A stretch of 64,000 nucleotides of DNA from Lentzea pudingi (GCF_014646255.1 NZ_BMNC01000002.1:494140-558139), one strand, 5' to 3'; counted from the first letter of the stretch, positions 15,760-28,605 are shown. Made by a program: numbers and translations. Notes: generated by a model from the sequence alone, not told the origin.

Positions 15760-16976
15760 AGCAGGCCATGGAGGCCGCGACGGCGGAACTGGACGTGCGG
15801 CCCGGGTTCGTGGGCGACGTGATGGCGGGGGGACGACGGATGCACACGCGCAGGCTGGTGGTGGTGACCGCGGTGGTGGCGCTGCTCGCGGGCGTGACGA
15901 CGGGGGTGGTGCTGACCCGGACGCCGGAGGAGCCGGCGGACCCGCGGCTGACGGCGGCGGCGACCGGTCCGCTCGCCGGCGACGCCCAGTTCATCGCGAC
16001 CGTGCAGCACCTGTGGGGCGAGGGGCAGCGGGACAGGCCGTGGACGCGGGACGAGCCCGTGACCGAGGTCTCGTCGAAGCCCAACGTGTTCTGGACCGGG
16101 CAGACGCCGACCGGCCCCGCCGCCCTGGTCGCACAGCAGGTGCAGGTGCGCACCTCCGAGCACCCGGCGACGCTCGTCGGCCTCGTCGCCGACGGCACGG
16201 TGGTGGACCGCGAGGTCGTGCTCTCGGAGTCCAGGGACCGCGAGGCCGGGCTCTACCGCTTCGGTCCCGTCGGCGACCAGTACGTGGTGCTGACTCTCGG
16301 CAGGACCGTGTCGTGGTCGCAGAGCCCGAAGCGCGGCACCGACAACCGCCTGACCCGCACGTGGGCCTCCGCGCCCCACGACGAGGACGGCGTGGTCTTC
16401 ACCGTCGCCCCGGTGGACGAACGGCCCGTGTTCGTGCGCGGCGACTCCGTTCCCCAGCCCGGCGACTTCACCCAGCACGCGATCGTCAGCGGTGACCTCC
16501 AGCCGGACCGCCCGTTCGTGCCTCATCCCGGGCTCGGCTGGAACGGGAACTTCTGCGCCACCGACTTCCCCGAGCGGAAGAGGTCGTGGCAGGGCATCAA
16601 ACTGCAGACGGCACAGCAGGATCTGCAGAAGCGCGCGGTGCTCGACTACGTCGTCAGCTGGGAGGCGATCCCCCACTGGAGCGTCTGCGCGTGGCTGCCC
16701 GACGGCCGTTACGCCCTGATGTTCGAGGCGTACGGCGAGCTGTACGGCGCGCTCTACCAGCCGGACGGCACGTTCAGCGCCCCCGTGGTCGGCGGCAGGG
16801 CCACCAAGGGTGACCCGGCGGTGCTGCCGCTGCCGGACGGCCAGGGCACGATCGTCGCCGACGTCGGCGCCACCGTCGGCCCCCAGGAGCGCGCCCACGC
16901 CTGGCTGGCCCCTGCGGGCACCAGGGAGGTCACCGTGCGCCAGAAGGGCGTGCCCAGGGTGATCCAGCTGCCCTAG
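15750..16976 (+). CDS. Sigma-factor-linked membrane protein, possible anti-sigma factor
   Basis: A 408-residue protein translated from a GTG that overlaps the sigma factor gene. A short cytoplasmic N-terminus ([19 protein letters not shown]), a basic stretch (GGRRMHTRR) and one transmembrane helix ([19 protein letters not shown]) lead to a large extracellular domain of about 360 residues with beta-rich character and a few Cys. No zinc-anti-sigma HxxxCxxC motif is present. Genes of this build commonly follow SigE-type factors in actinobacteria and are thought to hold the sigma factor at the membrane or sense a surface signal; that role here is inferred from position and topology. Confidence 0.75.
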   Translation: MELKQAMEAATAELDVRPGFVGDVMAGGRRMHTRRLVVVTAVVALLAGVTTGVVLTRTPEEPADPRLTAAATGPLAGDAQFIATVQHLWGEGQRDRPWTRDEPVTEVSSKPNVFWTGQTPTGPAALVAQQVQVRTSEHPATLVGLVADGTVVDREVVLSESRDREAGLYRFGPVGDQYVVLTLGRTVSWSQSPKRGTDNRLTRTWASAPHDEDGVVFTVAPVDERPVFVRGDSVPQPGDFTQHAIVSGDLQPDRPFVPHPGLGWNGNFCATDFPERKRSWQGIKLQTAQQDLQKRAVLDYVVSWEAIPHWSVCAWLPDGRYALMFEAYGELYGALYQPDGTFSAPVVGGRATKGDPAVLPLPDGQGTIVADVGATVGPQERAHAWLAPAGTREVTVRQKGVPRVIQLP

Positions 16977-17014
16977 CCGCACCTGGTGGTGTGACACGCC
17001 GACGTTCTGGGCCA

Positions 17015-18742
17015 CTAGCCGTGCCAGGAGCGCCAGAGCGTCGCGTAGGTGCCGTCTCTGGCAACCAGGTCGTCGTGGGAACCCAACTCGACGACCCGCC
17101 CCGCGTCGACGACCGCGATCCGGTCGGCGTCGCGTGCGGTCTGCAAACGGTGCGCGATCGCGATCACCGTGCGGTTCTCCCGCACGGCCGCGATCGCGCG
17201 CTCCGCGTGTCTGGCCGTGGCCGGGTCGAGCGACGACGTGGCCTCGTCCAGCACCAGCGTGTGCGGATCGGCGACCTCGACGCGCGCCAGCGCCAGCTGC
17301 TGCGCCTGCGCGGGATCCAGTTCCAGCCCGCCCGCGCCGAGTTGTGTGTCCAGGCCTTCGGGCAGGGCCTCGAACCACCGCGCGTCCACGGTGCGCAGCG
17401 CTTCGAGCAGCCGTGCGTCCGGAGCGTCCGGCGCCGCCATCGCGAGGTTCTCCCGGACGGTGCCGATGAACACGTGGTGTTCCTGCGTCACCAGCACGAT
17501 CCGCTGCTCCCCCGCCGCCGTCAGGTCCGCGACGGGCACTCCGCCGACCAGCACGGAGCCCTCCCCCGGCCGGTCGACACCCGCGATCAGCCGGCCCAGC
17601 GTCGACTTGCCCGCGCCGGAGACACCGACGATCGCCAGCCGTTCCCCTTGCTGCACCACGAGATCGACCCCGTGCAGCACCTCGTGACCGTCCACGTAGG
17701 AGTACCGGACGCCGCTCACCTCGATGCGGTCGCCATCCGGTTCGCCGACGACGGGCGGCGGTTCGACGTGGGTCCCGATGCCCTCGATCCGCGCGAACGA
17801 CGCACCGCCGCGCTGCAGGAACTCGACCCAGAACAGGATGCGGTCCATCGGCTCGACCAGGCGCCACACCCAGAGCACGGCCGTGACGACGACCTCGATC
17901 CGCACACCGTCGGCCACGTAGAAGAAGCCACCGGCGAGCAGCACCAGCACGGCCGGCAGCACGTTCACGAAGGTGGTCACCGGGAACAGCACGTTCCTGA
18001 GCGCGAGCGTGCGCAGCCGCGCCCGGTACGACCGCGCGATGGTGCCGTCCGCCGCCGCCACCATCCGGGCCCTCAGGCCGTACGTCTCGATCGTCCGGCT
18101 GCCCTCGCCGACCGCCGCGGACACCTCCGCCACGTCGCCGTTGGCCTCGCTCTCCGCGAGGTACGCCTCGCGCGCACGAGCCAGGTACCAGCGCACCACC
18201 CACACCACGAACGGCATGCCGACCAGCGAGACGAGGCCGAGCACGGGGTCGAGCCAGAACACCGCGACGAACACGACCAGGAGGTGCACGGCCCCCGCGA
18301 GCACCTCGGGCACGCCGTCGCGCAACGCCAGGCCGACCGTGCCGACGTCGCTCGTCACGCGGGTGAGCAGATCGCCGGTGCTCAGCCTGTCGACCACGCG
18401 CGCGGGCAACGCCAGCGTGCGCGCCACCGCCTCCTCGCGCAACGAGGCCAGGAACCGTTCGCCGAGCCGAGCCGTCAGCAAGGCGCTGTACCGCACCAGC
18501 AAGAGGTGCACCACGGCCGCACCGAGCACCCCGAGCGCGAGCTTGTCCACAGTGGACAGCGTCAGCGACCCGGCCTGCGCCCCGCCGACGATCTTGCCGA
18601 GCAGGTAGGGCCCGACGAGCGCCGACAACGCCGAGAGCGCCGTGAGCACGAGCACCACGGCCAGCGCGGGCCGTTCTCCCCGCAGCAGCCGTCCGGCCGC
18701 CTGCCGGACCTCACGACGGCCGGCGATCGGCAGCCCCGTCAT
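17015..18742 (-). CDS. ABC exporter half-transporter with intact Walker motifs
   Basis: Half of a heterodimeric ABC exporter, 575 residues: six membrane helices then a nucleotide-binding domain. Walker A ([11 protein letters not shown]), Walker B ([12 protein letters not shown]) and the switch His (IAIAHR) are intact. The signature motif that should read LSGGQ is replaced by LDPAQ in the [16 protein letters not shown] segment. The ATG overlaps the stop of the partner gene by 4 nt (ATGA), so the two are translated together. The substrate is unknown; the family exports drugs, lipids or peptides. See the partner at 18739-20244 for the complementary defects. Confidence 0.92.
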   Translation of the reverse strand: MTGLPIAGRREVRQAAGRLLRGERPALAVVLVLTALSALSALVGPYLLGKIVGGAQAGSLTLSTVDKLALGVLGAAVVHLLLVRYSALLTARLGERFLASLREEAVARTLALPARVVDRLSTGDLLTRVTSDVGTVGLALRDGVPEVLAGAVHLLVVFVAVFWLDPVLGLVSLVGMPFVVWVVRWYLARAREAYLAESEANGDVAEVSAAVGEGSRTIETYGLRARMVAAADGTIARSYRARLRTLALRNVLFPVTTFVNVLPAVLVLLAGGFFYVADGVRIEVVVTAVLWVWRLVEPMDRILFWVEFLQRGGASFARIEGIGTHVEPPPVVGEPDGDRIEVSGVRYSYVDGHEVLHGVDLVVQQGERLAIVGVSGAGKSTLGRLIAGVDRPGEGSVLVGGVPVADLTAAGEQRIVLVTQEHHVFIGTVRENLAMAAPDAPDARLLEALRTVDARWFEALPEGLDTQLGAGGLELDPAQAQQLALARVEVADPHTLVLDEATSSLDPATARHAERAIAAVRENRTVIAIAHRLQTARDADRIAVVDAGRVVELGSHDDLVARDGTYATLWRSWHG

Positions 18743-20244
18743 CGGGTCTGCTCCAGGTGCACGACCTGATCTGCCTGCCCCGCCCACAACGGTGACGCCG
18801 ACACAACGACGGTGGTCCGTCCCGACCGTCTCTCCTTCACCCGCTTCGCCACCGCGGCCTCGGTCACCGCGTCGAGCGCCGACGTCGGCTCCACGAGCAC
18901 CAGCAGGTCTGGTTCGCTCAGCAACGCCCGCACGAGCCGCAGACGCTGCCGCTGACCGCCGGACACGTTGCGCCCCTGCGCCTCCAGGTGCGAGTCGAGC
19001 CCGTCCGGCATGGCCTCCACGACGTCCACCGCGGCCGCCGCGTACAACGCCGCGTCCAGCTCGGCGTCACCGTGCACGCCGACCGACACCGCCTCGCGCA
19101 CCGGCCCCGCGAACAGGTAGTCGTCGTTGTCCGCCACCACCCCGGGCAACCGGTCGACGGCCTCCCTGGCCAGCGTCGCGTTCGCCGAGACCACCACGGT
19201 CAACGCCCCGGTCTTCACGTCGAGCGGCCCAGCACCGTCGTCCTTCTCGTCCGGCTGCAACCGGAGCACGTCGACGACCCTCCGTGCCGACACGAGCGCC
19301 CGCGGAATCGCGTCCGCCCCTTCCATGAAGAAGGCGACCGGCACCGTCAGCGTGGTGACGTAGAGGTAGACCGCGACCGTCTCCTCGATCGAGATGGCGC
19401 CGGTCACGACCATCCGCGCGACGATCCACGTGACCACGGCAAGGAACAACGCGGGCAGCCCCCACGTCAGCGCCTGCACCCAGCTCAGCCAGGCCGACAC
19501 CCGGTAACCGTCCCGGAGGACCTCCCGCGACATGGCCCGGAACCGCGTCTCGAACGCAGGCTTCCCACCGATCCCGGACAACACCCGCAGGCCACCCACG
19601 ATGTCCCCGGCCCGCGAGCTCAACTCACCCTGCCGCTGCCGGTAGTCGGCCTCGACAGCGTGCAACCGCCGCAACACCGGCCCGGTCACCACCGCGAGCA
19701 CCGGCACCCCGAGCAACACCACGGCAGCGATCAACGGCGAGATCCGCACCAGCAACACCGCCGTGGCCACGTACGCGACCACCGCCCCGACCCCGGGCCC
19801 GGTACTGGTCAACGCGTGCGCGATCCGCGCCGTGTCCCCGTTCTGCAGGTACGTCAACTCCCCTGTGGACAGCTTCCGCCGCACCACCCCGCCCAACCGG
19901 GTGACGTGCCGAACGACGACCTGCGCCGTGCGCAACGAGGCGTCGGTCCGCACCAACGTCATCGTGCGGTGCCGCGCGATGAAGACCAGCGCCATCCCGA
20001 CAGCCACCGCGAGCAGAGCACCGCACCACCCCACCAACGCACCCCGGTCGCCACCCCGCAGCCCGTCCTCGACGGCCCGCGAGATGAGGTACGGCGGCAG
20101 GATCAGCAGGCACATCGACAGCGACCCCCACCACGCCCCCGCGAGCACCCGCCGGCGCTGCACGAGCACGAGCCACCACAGGTACCGCCAAGGCGAACGA
20201 ACGTCAGGCGTCCCAGGGTCGTCGTAAGGAACGTGTAGGGCCAT
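18739..20244 (-). CDS. ABC exporter half-transporter with degenerate ATP site
   Basis: Partner half-transporter, 501 residues, with an N-terminal six-helix membrane domain (RYLWWLVLVQRRRVLAGAWW onwards) and a shortened nucleotide-binding domain. Walker A is missing (VVSANATLAREAV where GxxGxGKST is expected), the Walker B Asp is replaced (LLVLVEPTSALD) and the switch His is absent (VVVSASPLWA). The signature VSGGQRQRL is perfect. Such a subunit cannot bind ATP productively by itself but can complete the ATP site of its partner. It is the first gene of the pair, ATGA-coupled to the second. Confidence 0.9.
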   Translation of the reverse strand: MALHVPYDDPGTPDVRSPWRYLWWLVLVQRRRVLAGAWWGSLSMCLLILPPYLISRAVEDGLRGGDRGALVGWCGALLAVAVGMALVFIARHRTMTLVRTDASLRTAQVVVRHVTRLGGVVRRKLSTGELTYLQNGDTARIAHALTSTGPGVGAVVAYVATAVLLVRISPLIAAVVLLGVPVLAVVTGPVLRRLHAVEADYRQRQGELSSRAGDIVGGLRVLSGIGGKPAFETRFRAMSREVLRDGYRVSAWLSWVQALTWGLPALFLAVVTWIVARMVVTGAISIEETVAVYLYVTTLTVPVAFFMEGADAIPRALVSARRVVDVLRLQPDEKDDGAGPLDVKTGALTVVVSANATLAREAVDRLPGVVADNDDYLFAGPVREAVSVGVHGDAELDAALYAAAAVDVVEAMPDGLDSHLEAQGRNVSGGQRQRLRLVRALLSEPDLLVLVEPTSALDAVTEAAVAKRVKERRSGRTTVVVSASPLWAGQADQVVHLEQTR

Positions 20245-20259
20245 ACGAAGACCTTGCCA

Positions 20260-21426
20260 TCACCCAGCCGACCCCACGACCGATTTCGCCTTCAGCCCAA
20301 TCGCACCAACGGCCGTAGCACCCAACGCAGCTACGAACGCAAACGCATAGAAGCCCCACGGATGCGCCATCCCAGCCGTGAGCAACGCACCGCCAAGCAA
20401 CGGCCCACTAATGGCGCCCAACCGCCCCACCCCAGCGGCCCACCCGATGCCAGTAGCCCGGTTCTCCTCGTAAACCCGACCCGCATAGGCATAAACGAGC
20501 ACCTGGGCACTGAACACGAAGCACCCAGCCAAGAACACCGCGACGTAAACCCCAACCCCAGGCAACCGGATGCTCAACAGAGCCAAGAACACCACAGCGC
20601 CACCAAACCACCCGATGGCAGCAGGCCGAATCCCAACCCGGTCAGCAACAGCACCGGCAACCAACAGCCCAACCACAGCACCGATGTTGAGCGTCAACAA
20701 CAAGGCCAACGCAGCCCCGAGCTCGTACCCGGCACTACGCATGATCTGCGGCAACCACGTGTTCAACCCGTACACGAGCAACAGCCCCATGAACGAGGCA
20801 ACCCAGAACGCCACAGTGGCCCGCCGAAGCCCAGGCCGGAACAACGACCCGACAGCCTCCAACGCAGGAGCCCGCCGCACAGCAGTCTCAGGCAAGTGCT
20901 TGACCATCAAGGGAATCAACACCAACGCAGGCAACGCCCCCACCACGAACAACGACCGCCACCCCAACTGAGGGATAAGCAAGATCCCGAGCAACGCCGT
21001 GATGACGGCACCAACGTGGTACCCGGTCATGATGAGCGTGGTGGCCCGCCCACCCTGCTGAGGCCGAGCCTCGTTGACCAACGCGATGGCAGTGGGCAAA
21101 CACCCACCAAGCCCAAGCCCGGCAAGAAACCGCAGCACCCCAAAAGTCACCGCGTCCGGCGCGAACGCACAGGCCAACGTGAACACGGAAAACCCGGCAA
21201 CGGCAACAATCATCACCTTGCGCCGCCCCACAACGTCAGTGATGGTCCCGATCACCAACGCACCGAGCATCATCCCGACCAACCCAGCCGTGGACACAAC
21301 ACTGGCCGACCCGGTGGTGAGCAACTTCTCCTGCAACAACACAGGAATCACCGTGCCGAGCACCACGAGATCAAAGCCGTCCAACAGGACAGCGGTCCAA
21401 CAGAGCGGCAACGCCCACTTGTTCAC
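20260..21426 (-). CDS. MFS transporter, aromatic-acid symporter type
   Basis: Major facilitator carrier of about 388 residues and 12 helices. The opening LLDGFDLVVLGTVIPVLL, the inter-helix GRRKVMI and the R-FLAGLGLGGCLPTA segment match the aromatic acid:H+ symporter group (benzoate, 4-hydroxybenzoate, protocatechuate). The start is the GTG at 21426 (MNKWALPLCW), five nt after GAGGGAG; the open frame extends upstream without support. Codon use differs from the neighbours, with many GTT, GGT, GGG and TTG codons in place of the usual C- or G-ending choice. This suggests recent transfer. It is one of the genes separating atpD from atpC. Confidence 0.88.
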   Translation of the reverse strand: MNKWALPLCWTAVLLDGFDLVVLGTVIPVLLQEKLLTTGSASVVSTAGLVGMMLGALVIGTITDVVGRRKVMIVAVAGFSVFTLACAFAPDAVTFGVLRFLAGLGLGGCLPTAIALVNEARPQQGGRATTLIMTGYHVGAVITALLGILLIPQLGWRSLFVVGALPALVLIPLMVKHLPETAVRRAPALEAVGSLFRPGLRRATVAFWVASFMGLLLVYGLNTWLPQIMRSAGYELGAALALLLTLNIGAVVGLLVAGAVADRVGIRPAAIGWFGGAVVFLALLSIRLPGVGVYVAVFLAGCFVFSAQVLVYAYAGRVYEENRATGIGWAAGVGRLGAISGPLLGGALLTAGMAHPWGFYAFAFVAALGATAVGAIGLKAKSVVGSAG

Positions 21427-21603
21427 AAGCACTCCCTCGCCCCCGACAGCCTTGGCTTGAGCTGCGTGAATGGTGCGACGAGAGCCATAAGAAGGGGAGC
21501 CCGGTTTCCGCTGAACGGAAACCCGAAGGCAGAAACGCTCACAAAACAAGCAACCGCCAACCAGGCAACCTCGACGAGGCCCCGGGGCGCCATCAACCGC
21601 ACT

Positions 21604-21653
21604 CGCCAACGCACGCCAACCTCGACACAAGCCGGGCGCGCGGTGCCAACCGG
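21604..21653. repeat. Dispersed repeat, module 1 (copy A)
   Basis: A 50-bp stretch beginning CGCCAACGCACGCC and ending GCCAACCGG that recurs at 55816-55865 with four differences by eye. Read on the minus strand it gives an ORF-like peptide (TARPACVEVGVRW). At copy B it lies directly beside module 2; here the two are separated by about 190 bp. Confidence 0.75.
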
Positions 21654-21754
21654 AAGCCGCAACCGCAGGCCAGCCACCTACGAGTCCTGGCGTGGCGATG
21701 CGTAGCGAGCCGTGTGAACCTCGTGCACCTTGGTTCCGGTGGGCGCCTCACATG

Positions 21755-21880
21755 GCGATTGGGGCTTTACCTTGAGGGGGCGGGATGCCACCCTCACGGG
21801 CACGGCCGGGCGCTTCTCAGCCCGGCCTTTTTCCGGCCGTCACGCATCCCGCCAGAGGCTCAAGGTCAAGCCCCAATCGC
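21755..21880. repeat. Inverted-repeat element between MFS gene and atpD
   Basis: A 22-bp arm at 21755-21776 (starts GCGATTGGGGCTT) is repeated in inverse at 21859-21880 with one mismatch, and GGGATG/CATCCC form an inner pair at 21782-21787 and 21845-21850. The loop holds another hairpin at 21803-21828 (GGCCGGGC, then GCCCGGCC) followed by TTTTT, a good plus-strand terminator. The whole looks like a small non-autonomous mobile element (MITE-like) or a large foldback. The 621-bp gap 21427-22047 holds this, the two repeat modules and the atpD terminator, and no convincing gene. Confidence 0.7.
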
Positions 21881-21967
21881 AGCCCCTTGATCCGTCATGA
21901 CCCGCGCGAGCACCCTCGCAAGGCAACCGTGCCCCAGGAACGCGACCAACCCCGCTGGAACCGCCAC
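21841..21967. repeat. Dispersed repeat, module 2 (copy A)
   Basis: About 126 bp starting CACGCATCCCGCCAGAGGC, matching 55879-56005 with roughly eight differences or one-base indels by eye. It contains the right arm of the inverted repeat and extends to CCCCGCTGGAACC. It lies between the inverted-repeat loop and the atpD terminator, at the edge of the region that separates atpD from atpC. Confidence 0.8.
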
Positions 21968-21999
21968 CAACAAACGCAACAGCACCAACAAAACCCAAA

Positions 22000-22030
22000 G
22001 GGCCGCCCCTCCACAAAGGAGGAACGGCCC
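22000..22030 (-). terminator. Terminator after atpD
   Basis: GGGCCG-CC-CCTCC at 22000-22012 pairs with GGAGG-AA-CGGCCC at 22018-22030, followed on the minus strand by TTTGGGTTTTG. It lies 18 bp beyond the atpD stop and should end the atp operon transcript before the MFS gene. Confidence 0.8.
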
Positions 22031-22047
22031 CAAGAGAAACTCAAAAA

Positions 22048-24391
<2,344 letters not shown>

Positions 24392-24399
24392 GGCTCAGA

Positions 24400-26046
24400 T
24401 CACTTCTTGGTCGGCTCGGGCTTGTTGACCTTCACCGATTCCTGGCCGACCTTGTCGGCGTCGAGCGCCTTCTCGGGGGCCTCGTTGACGATGGTCGAGC
24501 CGTCCGAAGCGGTGAACTGCTTCTTGAACTCGGTCACGGCGTCGACCACGCGACGCTGGGCGTCGTCACCGAACTGCTTGGTCTCGACGATCGAGCCCAG
24601 CAGGTCGGAGTGGTTGCGGCGCAGCGAGTCCTTGAAGTCGGCCACGAAGCGGCGAATGTCGGCGACGGGGACGTCGTCCAGGTGGCCCTTGGTCGCGGCG
24701 AAGATCTCGACGACCTGCTCCTCGACGGGGACCGGGGAGTACTGGCCCTGCTTGAGCAGCTCGACCAGACGGGCACCGCGGTCCAGCTGGGCGCGCGACG
24801 CGGCGTCGAGGTCGGACGCGAACGCGGAGAAGGCCTCCAGCTCGCGGAACTGCGACAGGTCGAGGCGCAGCGAGCCCGCGACCGACTTCATCGCCTTGAT
24901 CTGCGCGGCACCACCGACGCGGGAGACCGAGATACCCACGTTGACGGCCGGGCGGACACCGGCGTTGAACAGGTCGGACTCGAGGAAGCACTGACCGTCG
25001 GTGATCGAGATGACGTTGGTCGGGATGTACGCCGACACGTCGTTCGCCTTGGTCTCGATGATCGGGAGACCCGTCATCGAGCCGCCGCCCATCTCGTCCG
25101 ACAGCTTCGCGCAACGCTCGAGGAGACGCGAGTGCAAGTAGAAGACGTCGCCGGGGTAGGCCTCGCGGCCCGGCGGGCGGCGCAGCAGCAGCGAGATGGC
25201 GCGGTACGCCTCGGCCTGCTTGGTCAGGTCGTCGAAGATGATCAGGACGTGCTTGCCCTGGTACATCCAGTGCTGGCCGATGGAGGAACCGGTGTACGGC
25301 GCCAGCCACTTGAAGCCCGCGGAGTCAGAAGCGGGGGCGGCGACGATCGTCGTGTACTCGAGCGCGCCCGCCTCCTCCAGCGCGGTCTTGACGCCCGCGA
25401 TGGTGGAGCCCTTCTGGCCGATGGCGACGTAGACGCAGCGGACCTGCTGCTTGGGGTCGCCCGACTCCCAGGCCTTCTTCTGGTTGATGATCGTGTCGAT
25501 GCAGACCGCGGTCTTGCCGGTCTTGCGGTCACCGATGATCAGCTGACGCTGACCGCGGCCGATCGGGGTCATCGCGTCGATGGCCTTGATGCCGGTCTGC
25601 ATCGGCTCGGACACCGGCTGGCGCTGCAGCACGGATGCGGCCTGCAGCTCCAGGGCGCGGTTGTCGTCGGCGACGATGTCACCGAGGCCGTCGATCGGCT
25701 GACCCAGCGGGTTGACGACGCGACCGAGGAAGCCGTCGCCGACCGGCACGGAGAGGACCTTGCCCGTCCGGCGGACCTCCTGGCCCTCTTCGATCTTGTC
25801 GTAGTCACCGAGGATGACCGCACCGATGTTGCGGACCTCGAGGTTCAGGGCGACACCGAGGACGCCGCCGGGGAACTCGAGCAGCTCGTTGGTCATCGTG
25901 CCCGGAAGGCCTTCGACGATGGCGATGCCGTCGTAGGTCTCGGAGACGGTACCGACCTCTTCCCGGCTGACCTCCGGGGAGTAGCTCGAGACGTACTTCT
26001 CGATCGCACTGCGGATCTCGTCCGACGAGATCGTCAGCTCCGCCAT
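24400..26046 (-). CDS. atpA: ATP synthase F1 alpha subunit
   Basis: Non-catalytic nucleotide-binding subunit of F1, 548 residues. The P-loop is [10 protein letters not shown] and the alpha signature [17 protein letters not shown] is present. The C-terminus carries about 30 extra residues ([20 protein letters not shown] and so on, ending KPEPTKK), resembling the alpha C-terminal extension that in mycobacteria suppresses ATP hydrolysis. Operon position between atpH and atpG is standard. Confidence 0.98.
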   Translation of the reverse strand: MAELTISSDEIRSAIEKYVSSYSPEVSREEVGTVSETYDGIAIVEGLPGTMTNELLEFPGGVLGVALNLEVRNIGAVILGDYDKIEEGQEVRRTGKVLSVPVGDGFLGRVVNPLGQPIDGLGDIVADDNRALELQAASVLQRQPVSEPMQTGIKAIDAMTPIGRGQRQLIIGDRKTGKTAVCIDTIINQKKAWESGDPKQQVRCVYVAIGQKGSTIAGVKTALEEAGALEYTTIVAAPASDSAGFKWLAPYTGSSIGQHWMYQGKHVLIIFDDLTKQAEAYRAISLLLRRPPGREAYPGDVFYLHSRLLERCAKLSDEMGGGSMTGLPIIETKANDVSAYIPTNVISITDGQCFLESDLFNAGVRPAVNVGISVSRVGGAAQIKAMKSVAGSLRLDLSQFRELEAFSAFASDLDAASRAQLDRGARLVELLKQGQYSPVPVEEQVVEIFAATKGHLDDVPVADIRRFVADFKDSLRRNHSDLLGSIVETKQFGDDAQRRVVDAVTEFKKQFTASDGSTIVNEAPEKALDADKVGQESVKVNKPEPTKK

Positions 26047-26092
26047 GTCGTTCCTGCTCTCACTTCTTCGTTCTTGGGAAAGGGATCGGGGG

Positions 26093-26920
26093 CTAGCTGG
26101 CGAGATTGCGGCGCAGTGCCGCCAACCGGCCGGCGATGCTTCCGTCGATGATCTCGTCGCCGATCTTGATCGTGAGACCGCCGGCCAGGGCCGGGTCGAC
26201 CTCGACGTGCAGCGCGATCGGGCGCGAGTAGATCGTGGTCAGCGTCGCGGTCAAGCGGTCGATCTGCTCGGCGGTCAGCTCCACCGCGGACTTCACGTGC
26301 GCGACGGAACGCTGACGGCGCTTGGCCGCCAGGTCGGCGAGCTCGGAGAGACCGTCCGCGACGCGCACCCCGCGGGGGTGGCGGACCAGCTGGTCCACGA
26401 GCGTCCTAGTGACCGGGCTGACCTTCCCCTGGATCAGGGAGCCGACCAGCGCGACCTTGCCGGCGACGTCGCCGGCGGGGTCCGCCAGCACCAGCTCGAG
26501 CTCGTTCGAACCGGCCACGATGCGGCCGAGGCGGAACAGCTCGTCCTCGGTCGAGTCGAGCTGGCCGTCACGCTCGGCGCGCACCAGCAGCGTGGTGCGG
26601 GCGAGCGACTCGACACCGTCGACGAGCTCGCGCGGGCTGGACCAGCGCGCGGTCACGACGGCGACTAGGATCTGCAGGGTCGCGTCGCTCACCTTGCCCG
26701 CGAACAGGCCGCGAGCCAGGTGCTCACGACCGGCCGCCTCGGACGAGGCGTCGGCGAGCGCGCCGCGCAGCGAGCGCTGCCCGATCAGCAGGCCGAGCAC
26801 GGAGAAGAGCTCCTCGCCGAGCTTGGCGAGGTCGTCCGTCGACGTGGTGGCGTCCGCCAGCTCCAGCAGCCGCAGTTCCGCGGCTGCCAGAGCTTCACGA
26901 CTTGCGGCATGCAACGTCAT
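26093..26920 (-). CDS. atpH: ATP synthase F1 delta subunit
   Basis: Peripheral-stalk subunit that ties F1 to the b subunit, 275 residues. This is longer than the 177-residue E. coli form and typical of actinobacteria. The C-terminal part has the conserved [16 protein letters not shown] and the beta-strand [20 protein letters not shown] with its closing [12 protein letters not shown]. It lies between atpF (10 nt gap) and atpA. Confidence 0.96.
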   Translation of the reverse strand: MTLHAASREALAAAELRLLELADATTSTDDLAKLGEELFSVLGLLIGQRSLRGALADASSEAAGREHLARGLFAGKVSDATLQILVAVVTARWSSPRELVDGVESLARTTLLVRAERDGQLDSTEDELFRLGRIVAGSNELELVLADPAGDVAGKVALVGSLIQGKVSPVTRTLVDQLVRHPRGVRVADGLSELADLAAKRRQRSVAHVKSAVELTAEQIDRLTATLTTIYSRPIALHVEVDPALAGGLTIKIGDEIIDGSIAGRLAALRRNLAS

Positions 26921-26929
26921 CGGCAGCCT

Positions 26930-27478
26930 CTACTTGCTCGCGGGCGCCGCGACGGCGTCCAGCTCGTTGAGGAAGCGGTCGACGGTGCCGCGGCGGCGGG
27001 ACTCGTCCTCGAGGGACTCGCCCACGACCTTGCTCGCCAGCTCGACCGCGGTGCGGCCGAGGTCGGCGCGCAGCTCCGCGACGATCTGTGCGCGCTGGGC
27101 GTCCAGCTGGTGCTGGCCCTGCGCGACGATGCGCGCGGACTCGGCCTGCGCCTGCTCACGCAGCTCCTCGACGATCTGCAGGCCCTCGGCCCGGGCGTCG
27201 TCGCGGATGCGCGCGGCCTCGGCGCGAGCCTCGGACAGCTGCTCCTTGTACTGCTCGAGAGCACGCTGAGCCTCGGCCTGGGCCTGCTCCGCCTTCTCGA
27301 TGCCACCCTCGATCTTGGCCGTCCGCTCCTCGTACAACGCCTCGAAGCGCGGTGAGACGAACTTCTTGACGACGAAGAGGAGGAGCAGGAACGCGACGAG
27401 ACCGAGGATGATCTCCGAGGTGTGCGGAAGGACCGGGTTGACCGGACCCTCCGCTGCCAGGATGAGGGTGTCCATCAC
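26930..27478 (-). CDS. atpF: ATP synthase F0 b subunit
   Basis: Peripheral-stalk membrane subunit, 182 residues. A short exported N-terminus and one transmembrane helix ([18 protein letters not shown]) are followed by a long charged coiled coil rich in Ala, Glu and Arg. The GTG at 27478, with an ATG as second codon, follows AGGAGA by 6 nt. It is downstream of atpE in the usual order. Confidence 0.96.
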   Translation of the reverse strand: MMDTLILAAEGPVNPVLPHTSEIILGLVAFLLLLFVVKKFVSPRFEALYEERTAKIEGGIEKAEQAQAEAQRALEQYKEQLSEARAEAARIRDDARAEGLQIVEELREQAQAESARIVAQGQHQLDAQRAQIVAELRADLGRTAVELASKVVGESLEDESRRRGTVDRFLNELDAVAAPASK

Positions 27479-27509
27479 GCGGGTTCTCCTAACGCGTTGA
27501 AGGGTTAGG

Positions 27510-27824
<315 letters not shown>

Positions 27825-27828
27825 TTAC

Positions 27829-28605
27829 TCAGTGCTCTTCTGCCAGCGCCATGCCGATGTAGCTGGCAGACAGCAGCGCGAAGATGTAGGCCTGCAGGCA
27901 CATGATCAGTGCCTCCAGGAAGGTCAGCGCGATGGCGAAGGCGAAGGACACCGGCGCCACGATGACGGTGATCCCGCCATTGAGCAGCAGGAACTCACCG
28001 GCCAGGGTGAAGACCAGCAGCAGGAGGTGACCCGCGAACATTGCGGCGAAAACTCGGATCGCCAGCGTGAGCGGGTTCAGGATGAACTTCTGGAAGAACT
28101 CGATCGGAATCAGCAGCGGGAGCACGAACCACGGCGCGCCCGGCGGAACCGTCTGGTGCTTCAAGTAGCCCACGAAACCGTGCCGCTTGAACCCGACGAA
28201 GTGGTACACCGGGTAAACGACGAACAGCGAAACGGCGAGCGGGAAGCCGATGTGCGACATCGTGGGGAACTGCACGATCGGGATCAGCCCGAACAGGTTG
28301 TTCACCAGGACGAAGCAGAAGATGGTGAGGATCAGCGGGATGAAGGGCTTGAAGTCCTTCCCGCCGATCTGCTCCCGGGCGATGTTGTTGCGCCCGAAGT
28401 CGTAAAGCGACTCGGCGGCGAACTGGAACTTCCCGGGAACGACCTTGAGGTTGCGGGTCGCCACAATGAAGAAGACGGCGATGATCACGATGGACAGCAC
28501 CAGCAGGACCATCGGCTTCGTGACCGAGCCGAAGATCGGCGGGAGGAAGAAGTCCTTCACGCCGGGAGCGACGAACTCGCCCCCCGAAGCCAGCAACTTG
28601 GTCAC
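27829..28605 (-). CDS. atpB: ATP synthase F0 a subunit
   Basis: Proton-channel subunit, 258 residues, with about six hydrophobic helices. The essential Arg of helix 5 lies in LAIRVFAAMFAGHLLL, and the N-terminal DFFLPPIFGSVTKP and C-terminal LTFLEALIMCLQAYIFALLS segments are standard. GGAAGGAA sits before the GTG start. The 148-bp gap to the atpI-like gene upstream includes a TAAGGT that could be a -10 element. Confidence 0.97.
   Translation of the reverse strand: MTKLLASGGEFVAPGVKDFFLPPIFGSVTKPMVLLVLSIVIIAVFFIVATRNLKVVPGKFQFAAESLYDFGRNNIAREQIGGKDFKPFIPLILTIFCFVLVNNLFGLIPIVQFPTMSHIGFPLAVSLFVVYPVYHFVGFKRHGFVGYLKHQTVPPGAPWFVLPLLIPIEFFQKFILNPLTLAIRVFAAMFAGHLLLLVFTLAGEFLLLNGGITVIVAPVSFAFAIALTFLEALIMCLQAYIFALLSASYIGMALAEEH

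Noticed and set aside
14799..18203. Open frame of 1134 codons on the minus strand
   Set aside because: Only its last 121 codons are real (atpC). The rest is the antisense shadow of the sigma operon and an off-frame reading of the ABC gene; composition is Arg/Gly/Ala noise.
20254..21705. Plus-strand frame of 483 codons over the MFS gene
   Set aside because: Pro/Asn/His/Gln-rich antisense reading. The minus strand gives 12 hydrophobic helices and MFS motifs.
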